The notes below the pieces were generated by a model. The model saw only the letters and a program-made list of their open reading frames with translations, had not been told where the DNA came from and did not search any database. DNA of 46,808 bases from Armatimonadetes bacterium 55-13. GTDB taxonomy: Bacteria; Armatimonadota; Fimbriimonadia; Fimbriimonadales; Fimbriimonadaceae. The translations under genes were made by a program, and so were the position numbers. The stretch covers positions 13,874-60,681 of the forward strand of contig MKRX01000014.1 in NCBI GenBank assembly GCA_001898035.1, given 5' to 3'. Shown piece by piece: positions 15,979-23,564 of this stretch. Each line of letters begins with the position of its first letter. Positions within the stretch are counted from its first letter, which is position 1.

Positions 15979-16139
15979 AGCACCTGCATTAACAGTGACG
16001 CAGGACCGCTTCAAGGACTCGCACGACTCGATATCCAGAAATCGCGCACACCTCCTCTCCCACGCAACCCCCAGAGAGCGGAGAACGGCTCAAGGTCGCT
16101 GGACCTTTTACGTTACCGGACACTGAGATTGATCACCGC

Positions 16140-16292
16140 CTAGGGTGACGAACCCTTAGAGGATCCGCGATGGTCCGGATGGGGCGGGAGGTCGTCCAGT
16201 CTTCGCCCGTAGTCCAAAAGCTCGGCCTGTTCTCCAAGCGAAAGCCCGATGTCTCCAAAGATGTCCAAAGGCCATTGAGATGGGATCGGCAA
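16140..16292 (-). CDS. Possible small protein, 50 aa
   Basis: The stop of paralog copy 3 (16298-16296) is followed by one codon and then TTG at 16292. From there an open frame of 50 codons in the same frame runs to TAG at 16142-16140. GGTGGGAG lies 7 nt before the TTG, so coupled initiation is plausible. The peptide starts MPIPSQWPLDIFGDIGLSLG, continues with an acidic helix-like stretch (EQAELLDYGRRLDDLPP) and ends HRGSSKGSSP. No family is recognised. It could also be readthrough sequence that lost its stop, or chance. Confidence 0.35.
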   Translation of the reverse strand: MPIPSQWPLDIFGDIGLSLGEQAELLDYGRRLDDLPPHPDHRGSSKGSSP

Positions 16293-16295
16293 GGA

Positions 16296-17132
16296 CTAGC
16301 TCCCACCGGTCTTAACCCGGAAAAGTCCAGCCTCGCCCGTCTTCGGTTCCACCATGAGCCGCTCGCCTGTCCCCAGGTCGAGCTGCAGGAGTTCACCCGT
16401 TTCGGAGACCCAGGCCGTGTCGAGATAAGTGCCTTGACTCAACTCCACCTGGACGCCCTTATAACGATCCTCGCCAATGAGACCCTCAAAAGTGCGAATG
16501 ACCTTGGCCGACCACAGGGAGAGCCCTCCCGAAAATGAGTCGAGTGTGGCGTACTCCTTCATTTCGCGTTTGATCTTGCCGTGGGAATACATGGCGAGAA
16601 ACTCATTCTCGAATTTCTCAGGTTGGACCGAAATCTCAACTTCGCCCCGCTGCGTCTTCTCGTCTTGAATTTTCGTGACGGCGAGGGTGCCGTTTTGAAA
16701 CAGCATATCGACCACGAATCCGTCGGGCTCCAGTTGCTCGTACCGGGTCTTGAGTACCGACCCCTCATCCCCGATCCAGACCTTGCGAACCCGAACGATG
16801 CGCCTCTTCACTCGCACGTCGTTCTGTCCCTCGCTCGGGTTATTGCCTAAAATATCTCGACTCGCCTTGGATTCCAGGCATAGGCAGCTAACCCCATCCA
16901 GGCGGGCCTCGCTAACCGTGGTTCGAGTCTCCCCCACACGTATCCAAGGATCGTTTGCGCTTTGTCGAACGCCCTTCGGGAAGTAGGCGGCAATCTTGCT
17001 CCGCCGCATGTAGAGCCCAAGAACCTGCTCAGGGTGTGGCCGCAAACCGCCAACAATCTCTGCCGCCCCGCCAAACACGGGCTCATTGGCCTTGCTGGCG
17101 ATCAAAAGAAGTCCTAAAAAAGCTGTAACCAT
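16296..17132 (-). CDS. Exported protein of the local paralog family (copy 3)
   Basis: This 278-aa protein starts MVTAFLGLLLIASKANEPVFGG, a signal peptide, at ATG 17132. It is the most diverged of the three paralogs. It keeps RKVWIGDEG, an EFLAMYSHGKI segment at the place of FKPMxxGKV, YATLDSFSGGL at the place of FSxLDPxTGG, LLQLDL near the end, and the C-terminal RVKTGGS, almost identical to copy 1. Its N-terminal EPVFGGAAEIVGGLRPHPE resembles EPVLGGQKQIILGLEAAPP of copy 2. It is separated from copies 1 and 2 by the repeat array. Function unknown. Confidence 0.7.
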   Translation of the reverse strand: MVTAFLGLLLIASKANEPVFGGAAEIVGGLRPHPEQVLGLYMRRSKIAAYFPKGVRQSANDPWIRVGETRTTVSEARLDGVSCLCLESKASRDILGNNPSEGQNDVRVKRRIVRVRKVWIGDEGSVLKTRYEQLEPDGFVVDMLFQNGTLAVTKIQDEKTQRGEVEISVQPEKFENEFLAMYSHGKIKREMKEYATLDSFSGGLSLWSAKVIRTFEGLIGEDRYKGVQVELSQGTYLDTAWVSETGELLQLDLGTGERLMVEPKTGEAGLFRVKTGGS

Positions 17133-17271
17133 CGTCCCAGTTACATCTTATAGGGGCTTCTTAAAAACAGATCGAGTTCATTGAATAACTCACAAAACGA
17201 TATCAGCCTGAAGGCGCCCAAATCGCGCCCTGATCCCACGCCCAACGTTCGCGCGAGGCGCCCAGAAACCC

Positions 17272-19269
17272 CTACATCCTCTCCGGTGCCGAGATCCCCA
17301 ACAAATCGAGAGCCCCCTTCAGGGCCACTCTTGTTGCCTGGCAAAGCCCCAATCGCGCCCGCGTCAATTCCGGCTGATCCGCCTGAATCACCCGACACGC
17401 ATCGTAGAAATGGTGATAGGTGCGCGCCAATTCGATCGCATACGTCGTCAAGCGGTGGACGCCGTAATCCTCGGCGCAGCGCTTGACCTCATAGGGAAGA
17501 TCGCAAACCTTCTTGATCAAAGTCAATTCGCGCTCATGAACGAGTTTTTCGAAATCCGCCGAGTCCGTGACCTCAAAACCAGCCTCTGCCGCCTTGCGCA
17601 ACACGCTGCAAATTCGCGCGTGGGCGTACTGAACGTAGAAAACCGGATTGTCGTCGCTCTGTTTCTCCGCAAGATCCAGATCAAAGTCGAATGTCGTGTC
17701 GTGAGACCGCATCAGGTAGAAGAATCGGGCCACGTCGCGGCCCGCCGTCGTCTTCTCCTCATCCGTCCCATCCGGCGCAACCTTCTCCCCAATTTCCCGA
17801 ATCAGGTCGATCAGCGCATAAATGTTCCCATCGCGCTTTCGCATCGGCGCCGGCTTGCCATCTTTCATGAAGCGGACCAACTGATAGATCTGCACTTCCA
17901 ACCGAGCCTTCGCTTCAGAAAGAGCCGCCAAACAAGCATCTCGCTCCTCCACCGACCCATAAATCTTCGCCTCAACCTCCGAAAGCTCCGAGGCATTTCC
18001 CGCACCCGGCACCCCGCCCCCCGCACCCTGTTCCGCGCGGCTGGCCGCGCGGAACATCGCGGCCACCACCGCCGTAAGTCGCCCAATATAACCGTGGTGA
18101 TCGGGACCAAGAATCGTAATCAGCTTGTCCGCGTTCTCGGGGCGGTTGAACTTATCCTTGTGATAGGCCACGTCGCTCGCGATGTAAGTCAGTCGCCCGT
18201 CTCGACGTCGCAAAACGCGATCCATGTCGTCGCCAAACTTCGTGGAACGCAGCCAAAGCGTCGGCTGCCCACCCTCGGTGACCTGAGCCGCGCTGGCGTT
18301 CGGATCGTCGTCGTCCTCCGAGACATCGCCCGTCTGGCTTTCGACAATCACCTCGTCGATCACCCCGCCCTTGGCTAACTTGAGCTTCGTTCGAACCGGA
18401 TTGGCATCCGCGACTCCCGATTCGATCATCTGATCGATTTCAACCGAAACCGCGCCCGCCTCATGAAGCGATTGCTCCGAAAACCAAGTGTCGAAGGCGA
18501 CTCCAAAGGCGGTAAGGGCACTTTCCTGCGCCTGGAGCATCGAGTCCTGAGCTTTCTGCTGGTACCAGTCGGTGGTCAGGGAAGGGAGACCGAGCGAGGA
18601 CGCCTCTTCCTTGATATCGGCCGCGACCGCATGAACATAGTCGCCCTTGTAGCCATTGTCTGGCACTGGCCGTCCCTCGACGATCGCTTTTACCGACTCC
18701 GCGAACAGGCGCATCTGCTCCGAGTTCACCCCATCGTTGATGTAGTACTCGCGATGGACGACGTTGCCCGCCGCCTGAAGCACATTGCTCAGCGTCGAAC
18801 CATACGCCGCGCCACGCCCTGAACCAATCGTAATCGGACCATTCGGGTTAACCGATACGAATTCGACGTTAATACGCTTTGAACCCGATTGAGACTTAGC
18901 CAAATCGGAGCCCTTGTCGAGGACGTTCGGAACAAACGAGGCCACCCAAGATGGATGAAGGCGGAAGTTGAGGAACCCCGGCCCCGCAACCTCGATCTCT
19001 CGAACCGCCGAGTCCCCCTTCGCCAGAATCTTTTCCCGCAAAGCCTCGCCCAACTGCCGAGGATTCATCCCCGCTTTCTTCGAGGCGACCATCGCGAAGT
19101 TGCAGGCGAAGTCCCCGTGCTCCGGCTGCTTCGTGTCCGAAATCTCCACCGGCGCCCCCCGAACATCTTCCGGCAAAACGCCCGAAGAAATCAGGTCCGA
19201 AACGACGCCAAACACAAGTCGGGAAAGGTGATCTCGAATCAAGCCATAAGGGTACCCCTGTGAACCCAA
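17272..19269 (-). CDS. argS: Arginyl-tRNA synthetase
   Basis: This 665-aa class I enzyme charges tRNA-Arg. The ArgRS N-domain is present (EHGDFACNFAM, VAGPGFLNFRL). The catalytic core has EFVSVNPNGPITIGSGRGAA, REYYINDGVNSEQM, GPDHHGYIGRL and the KMSK-region PMRKRDGNIYALIDL. The C-terminal DALR domain closes with ALKGALDLLGISAPERM, the family end. Two oddities stand out. The HIGH motif is TIGS (T147-S150), both histidines lost, and an insertion of about 48 residues (about 404-452) lies between GYIGRL and the KMSK region. The start is uncertain: TTG at 19269 or TTG nine codons later. It diverges from htpX. Confidence 0.93.
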   Translation of the reverse strand: MGSQGYPYGLIRDHLSRLVFGVVSDLISSGVLPEDVRGAPVEISDTKQPEHGDFACNFAMVASKKAGMNPRQLGEALREKILAKGDSAVREIEVAGPGFLNFRLHPSWVASFVPNVLDKGSDLAKSQSGSKRINVEFVSVNPNGPITIGSGRGAAYGSTLSNVLQAAGNVVHREYYINDGVNSEQMRLFAESVKAIVEGRPVPDNGYKGDYVHAVAADIKEEASSLGLPSLTTDWYQQKAQDSMLQAQESALTAFGVAFDTWFSEQSLHEAGAVSVEIDQMIESGVADANPVRTKLKLAKGGVIDEVIVESQTGDVSEDDDDPNASAAQVTEGGQPTLWLRSTKFGDDMDRVLRRRDGRLTYIASDVAYHKDKFNRPENADKLITILGPDHHGYIGRLTAVVAAMFRAASRAEQGAGGGVPGAGNASELSEVEAKIYGSVEERDACLAALSEAKARLEVQIYQLVRFMKDGKPAPMRKRDGNIYALIDLIREIGEKVAPDGTDEEKTTAGRDVARFFYLMRSHDTTFDFDLDLAEKQSDDNPVFYVQYAHARICSVLRKAAEAGFEVTDSADFEKLVHERELTLIKKVCDLPYEVKRCAEDYGVHRLTTYAIELARTYHHFYDACRVIQADQPELTRARLGLCQATRVALKGALDLLGISAPERM

Positions 19270-19394
19270 ATTGACGATCCGTAAACCAAGCCTCTATAGG
19301 TATCCCTTCGATCATAGGGTATCCACTAGGACCCCAGGAACGACCCCCAAAAACCCGGCGTTGAATAGACCAACGGAGGATCGTAAAAGAAACC

Positions 19395-20216
19395 TTGAAC
19401 ACCCTAAAAACTGGAATCCTGCTCGTAGTCGTCGGAGCATTGGCCGTCGGTATCGGCGCCCTGTTCTTCGGTCAAAGCGGTGCCATCATCGGCCTGCTCG
19501 CCGCCCTGCTGTTCCAGAGCATCTCCCTCTTTGCCGGCCACAAATTAGCCCTCTCTTTCGCCCGAGCCCAACCCCTCGGTCCGAACCAACTCCCCTGGCT
19601 CCACCAAGCCGCGGAGCGCCTGAGCCAAAAAGCCGGTATCCCAACCCCGACCCTCTATATCTCCCCCGACCCCCAGCCCAACGCCTTCGCCGCCGGCTGG
19701 AGCCCAAAGGTGGCCGTGATTAACTTCAACAAGGGCCTGATCGAAAACATGCCCGAGGACCAAGTGATCGCCGTCATGGCTCACGAAATCGGCCACATCA
19801 AGAACCGCGATATGCTCACCATGACTGTCGCCGCCGCCGCCGCCTCGTTCATCCAGTTCATCGCCTACCTCGCCTACTTCGTCCCCATCGGCGACGGAAG
19901 AGAGCGAAACCCCCTGGTTGGACTTCTCATCGCGATCTTCGCGCCCATCTCGGCGACGATCATCCAAATGGCAATCTCTCGCACCCGAGAGTTTGGCGCC
20001 GACCGCACCGCCGCAGAACTTCTGGGAACCCCCCAACCCATGATCCAAGCTCTCCAATCCTTGGACCGTGGCACTCACCGCATCAAATCTCCAGTGGCTC
20101 AGCCACAGATGGCCCATATGTACATCGCCAGCCCGTTCAGTGGGCAAGGTCTGGCAAAACTCTTCAGCACACACCCCCCAATCGAAGATCGAATCCGCGC
20201 TCTCAGCGCTGTCTAA
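19395..20216 (+). CDS. htpX: Zinc metalloprotease HtpX
   Basis: This 273-aa membrane protease of family M48B degrades misfolded membrane proteins. The N-terminus has two membrane segments (about 5-28 and 30-50). The zinc site is HEIGH at 130-134, preceded by NAFAAG, and the third ligand lies in TREFGADRTAAELLG. Two more membrane segments (about 145-165 and 178-198) follow, and STHPPIEDRI ends the family signature. The start is TTG at 19395; GGAGG lies 15 nt upstream, longer than usual, but no other in-frame start fits after the stop at 19362. A terminator follows. Length is close to the usual 280-300 aa. Confidence 0.93.
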   Translation: MNTLKTGILLVVVGALAVGIGALFFGQSGAIIGLLAALLFQSISLFAGHKLALSFARAQPLGPNQLPWLHQAAERLSQKAGIPTPTLYISPDPQPNAFAAGWSPKVAVINFNKGLIENMPEDQVIAVMAHEIGHIKNRDMLTMTVAAAAASFIQFIAYLAYFVPIGDGRERNPLVGLLIAIFAPISATIIQMAISRTREFGADRTAAELLGTPQPMIQALQSLDRGTHRIKSPVAQPQMAHMYIASPFSGQGLAKLFSTHPPIEDRIRALSAV

Positions 20217-20218
20217 AG

Positions 20219-20256
20219 AAAAAAATGTCCGTCGGTAAATCGGCGGACATTTTTTT
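20219..20256 (+). terminator. Terminator of htpX
   Basis: A 13-bp perfect inverted repeat (20219-20231 with 20244-20256) around a 12-nt loop, with seven A on the left and seven T on the right, starts right after the htpX stop. It separates htpX from the pilus operon and would work in both directions. Confidence 0.88.
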
Positions 20257-20412
20257 GTAACGCTCTAAATCGACACCCGTCAAGATATTTTTATCGCCCC
20301 CGATTAGCGAAGTTTCAACGATTGAACCTTGCACACGACCGCAACATGCGTTAACATTTCTCCGGCGGGGACGAAGAACGCGAACGAACTGTCCTACACG
20401 TCTCGTCCATAT

Positions 20413-20440
20413 TTGACAGGTGCGTTCCGCAATCCTTAAC
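20413..20440 (+). promoter_or_regulatory. Candidate promoter of the pilus operon
   Basis: TTGACAGG at 20413 followed by 16 bp and TAAC at 20437-20440. The same layout, TTGACAGG-N16-TAAC, lies upstream of pilM at 45936-45963, supporting a shared promoter. The -10 match is poor (TAACGC). The whole stretch 20257-20540 has no gene. Confidence 0.45.
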
Positions 20441-20471
20441 GCGAAATATTGGGCCCTTTGGTCTAGAATAA

Positions 20472-20521
20472 GTGTTCACGTCCAATTAGGGGAGTGCTCG
20501 GCACTGGATTGGACAGGACAC
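20472..20521 (+). promoter_or_regulatory. Structured 5' leader upstream of pilB
   Basis: GTCCAAT (20480-20486) pairs with ATTGGAC (20508-20514). An inner hairpin AGTGC-TCG-GCACT (20493-20505) sits inside, and GTGT (20472) can pair with ACAC (20518) outside. The structure ends 19 bases before the pilB ATG, just before GGGTTGGGTGG. It could affect translation of pilB. It matches no riboswitch consensus I can name. Confidence 0.45.
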
Positions 20522-20540
20522 GGGTTGGGTGGATAAGTAG

Positions 20541-22310
20541 ATGGCGTTGCCTCGCGTATCGATGGTGCAGTTTCTTCAGCAAAAGGGATATTTGACTCCC
20601 GAACAGCTCGAAGAGGCGATTAAAGTTCAACAGCAAACAAAAGAATCCGATCTCGGACGGGTTCTCGTTTCTCTTCGAATGGTTGGAGAGCGGGAAATTC
20701 TTCAGGCGAAAGCTCAGGAAATGGGCATCGCTTTCGTCGACCTAGATCGGATTACAATCGACAGCTCTGCGATCAATGTCGTTCCCGAACGGATCGCCAA
20801 AGCTCATAGCGTCATTCCTGTAAAGAAGGATGGCCAAACGCTTTGGCTGGCCATGGCCAATGACAAGAACATCATGGCCCTGGACGACGTGAAGATGGCG
20901 TCCGGCTGCCGCGTTGTCCCTGTTCTCGCCGTACCCGGCGCGATTGAGGACGCGATTCGGAAGACCTATGGTGGCAGCGCTACGAATGGCGAGGCTCCTT
21001 CCAGTCCCGCAAATCCCTCTCCGGCTACTCAGTCGGTGGACCTGCGCGCTGATATTCGAACGGCTATTGCTACGGCAGGCGTAAACCAACGAGAAGAGGA
21101 CCTTGGCGAAAAAGATGCGGAGCAGATGGCGGAGCAGGCTCCCATCATCAAGCTGGCTAACGCGTTGATTCAACAAGCCATTGCGGATCGAGCATCGGAC
21201 ATCCACGTTGAGCCTCAGCAAAGAGCGGTCCGAGTCCGATACCGACTAGATGGTGTCTTGATGGAGGCGATGACGGTTCCGAGGAACCTCATGGCCCCGC
21301 TGATCAGCCGCCTGAAGATCATGGCGGACATGAACATTGCCGAGCGTCGCGTTCCGCAAGACGGTCGAATCGAAGTGCGTCACGCCGGCAAAGAGTTTGA
21401 CCTTCGCGTTAGTTCGATCCCAACTCCATGGGGCGAGAAGATCGTCATGCGTATTCTCGACAAGTCGAGCGTTATGATCGGTCTGAACAAGCTTGGCTTT
21501 ACCGCTGAGAACGAAGCAAAGATTGAAGAGCTCGTTTCCCAACCGCAGGGTCTCTTCCTTTGTACGGGTCCTACGGGTTCGGGTAAGACCACGACTCTTT
21601 ACTCCTGTTTGAACCTGCTTAATACCATCGGCGTTAATATCATTACCGCTGAAGACCCGATTGAGTACCAGCTGGCAGGCGTAGCTCAGGTTGGTATGAA
21701 CCGTAAGGCTGGCTTGACCTTTGCCACCGCGCTGCGCGCGTTCCTTCGACAAGACCCCGACATCATGATGGTTGGAGAAATGCGTGACCTTGAAACGGCT
21801 GAAATCGCCATTGAGTCGTCACTTACGGGTCACATGGTTCTCTCGACGATCCACACGAACGATGCGCCTTCCACAACTCTACGTATGATCGACATGGGTG
21901 TGGAGCCTTACTTGATCGCGGCAACGCTGACGGGTGTTCTTGCACAGCGACTTGGACGACGAGTAGATCCTGATCATAAGGAAGCCTATGAGGTTCCGGC
22001 AATCGATCTTCGGCGATTCGGAATGAATTTGGAGAACCCGGATGAGATGATCACGCTCTATCGTGGCGTTCCTCACGAAGACAATCGAATGACGGGCTAC
22101 CGGGGACGAACGGGATTCCACGAGTTGATGGTTATGAACAGCGAGATAGCTGAACTCGTCGTAAGACGAGCACCGGTTGCTGATGTTCGTGCCGCCGCGA
22201 AGGCAAATGGGATGCACGAGCTGCGTGAAGATGGTCTCCTGAAGGTTCTTGCTGGACAAACCGATCCTCAAGAAGTCATGCGCGTCGTCTTCACCGCCGG
22301 CTTTGCGTAA
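20541..22310 (+). CDS. pilB: Type IV pilus assembly ATPase PilB
   Basis: This 589-aa GspE/PilB ATPase powers pilus extension. The N-terminal domain (about 1-150) is the MSHA_E/GspEII type (FLQQKGYLTPEQLEEAIK). Then come DIHVEPQQRAVRVRYRLDG, Walker A GPTGSGKTT (343-351), the Asp-box AEDPIEYQLAGVAQVG, Walker B QDPDIMMVGEMRD and the His-box LTGHMVLSTIHTNDA. The tetracysteine zinc motif common in PilB/GspE is absent here: the stretch after RLGRRVDP up to GYRGRTGFHELM has no cysteines. The ATG follows GGTGGATAAGTAG. It is the first gene of the operon, and a possible regulatory hairpin precedes it. Confidence 0.95.
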   Translation: MALPRVSMVQFLQQKGYLTPEQLEEAIKVQQQTKESDLGRVLVSLRMVGEREILQAKAQEMGIAFVDLDRITIDSSAINVVPERIAKAHSVIPVKKDGQTLWLAMANDKNIMALDDVKMASGCRVVPVLAVPGAIEDAIRKTYGGSATNGEAPSSPANPSPATQSVDLRADIRTAIATAGVNQREEDLGEKDAEQMAEQAPIIKLANALIQQAIADRASDIHVEPQQRAVRVRYRLDGVLMEAMTVPRNLMAPLISRLKIMADMNIAERRVPQDGRIEVRHAGKEFDLRVSSIPTPWGEKIVMRILDKSSVMIGLNKLGFTAENEAKIEELVSQPQGLFLCTGPTGSGKTTTLYSCLNLLNTIGVNIITAEDPIEYQLAGVAQVGMNRKAGLTFATALRAFLRQDPDIMMVGEMRDLETAEIAIESSLTGHMVLSTIHTNDAPSTTLRMIDMGVEPYLIAATLTGVLAQRLGRRVDPDHKEAYEVPAIDLRRFGMNLENPDEMITLYRGVPHEDNRMTGYRGRTGFHELMVMNSEIAELVVRRAPVADVRAAAKANGMHELREDGLLKVLAGQTDPQEVMRVVFTAGFA

Positions 22311-22358
22311 AGAGTAGGAGTTTTGACGTAAGTCTAGATATCGACAGCAATTCTAAAA

Positions 22359-23555
22359 ATGGATACTAATACCCCGATGTTTCAGGTGCCCGGAGCCGCG
22401 ACTCCGGAGCCGGTCTCTCAAGAGGAGGTCAAGAAGGCTGGCGCTCCCGTGCCGATGGAAGACCTTCATATCGACGAGCTTTTGCATATCGTCGTCGATC
22501 GAAATGCCTCTGACTTGCATATTTGCCAAAGCTCTGAACCCGTTATTCGAGAAGACGGCGCGCTGAAGCGTCTGAATTTTGAAAAGGCGACGCCGCAGAT
22601 TCTTCAGCGAATGATGTACGAAATCATCTCGGACGATAACATCAACCGATTTGAGACCACGCTTGAGTTGGACTTTTCTTACCAACTGCCTCGACGCGCT
22701 CGATTCCGTGTGAACATGTACCGAGATCGAGGTTCGGTGGCAGCCGCCTTCCGTCTTATTCCGCAAAAGATTCCAACCGTTCGCGATTTGAATCTTCCTC
22801 CATTCTTGGAGACATTGACGGATAAGCCTCGTGGGTTGATTTTGGTAACCGGGCCTACTGGCTCTGGTAAGTCGACCTCGTTGGCGGCGATGATTAACCA
22901 CATCAACATCAACAAGGCGCTTCATATCATCACGATTGAAGATCCGATTGAATACCTCCATACGCACAAGCAGTCTCTGATCAACCAGCGAGAGTTGGGT
23001 GGTGACACGAAGAGCTTTGCGAATGCTCTACGCGCATCCCTTCGTGAAGATCCTGACGTTTTGCTCGTTGGTGAAATGCGCGATATGGAGACGATCTCGC
23101 TTGCGATTACGGCCGCTGAAACGGGCCACTTAGTTTTTGCAACCTTGCACACCAACAACGCGGCTGAATCCGTTGACCGTATCATTGACGTTTTCCCTCC
23201 CGGCCAACAGGAACAGATTCGCGTCCAGTTGTCTAACAATCTTCAGGCGATCATCTCGCAGCAGCTTTTGCCGCGGGCAGGTGCGCCAGGACGAATTCCG
23301 GCGAATGAAATCATGACGGCAAGTCCGGCTATTCGAAACCTCATTCGTGAGGCGAAGACTCACCAAATTCCGTCCATGATTCAGACCAGCGCAAACTTGG
23401 GCATGATTACCATGGACCAGTGCTTGCGTGATCTCTACTTGAAGGGTTACGTGACCCTTGAAGAAATCTTCAGTCGATGTCAGAACCCAGACGAGCTTAA
23501 GAAGATGATCAACACCCCTCAGCAGGGACAAGGTGGAACGCCGCCTCGACGCTAA
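22359..23555 (+). CDS. pilT: Twitching motility ATPase PilT
   Basis: This 398-aa hexameric ATPase powers pilus retraction, which drives twitching. Visible motifs: the Walker A GPTGSGKST (165-173), DPIEYLHTHKQSLINQRELG (Asp box), EDPDVLLVGEMRD (Walker B), ETGHLVFATLHTNNA (His box), and AIRNLIREAK, the retraction ATPase signature at the C-terminus. The N-terminal 35 residues are a Pro-rich extension without a known domain, and the C-terminal tail is Gly/Gln-rich. The gene is 48 bp after pilB and 9 bp before pilC. Its ribosome binding site is weak. Confidence 0.96.
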   Translation: MDTNTPMFQVPGAATPEPVSQEEVKKAGAPVPMEDLHIDELLHIVVDRNASDLHICQSSEPVIREDGALKRLNFEKATPQILQRMMYEIISDDNINRFETTLELDFSYQLPRRARFRVNMYRDRGSVAAAFRLIPQKIPTVRDLNLPPFLETLTDKPRGLILVTGPTGSGKSTSLAAMINHININKALHIITIEDPIEYLHTHKQSLINQRELGGDTKSFANALRASLREDPDVLLVGEMRDMETISLAITAAETGHLVFATLHTNNAAESVDRIIDVFPPGQQEQIRVQLSNNLQAIISQQLLPRAGAPGRIPANEIMTASPAIRNLIREAKTHQIPSMIQTSANLGMITMDQCLRDLYLKGYVTLEEIFSRCQNPDELKKMINTPQQGQGGTPPRR

Positions 23556-23564
23556 AGGAGTACC

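Noticed and set aside
20472-20521. c-di-GMP riboswitch before pilB
   Set aside because: The leader lacks the conserved GEMM core and has only one simple nested stem-loop.
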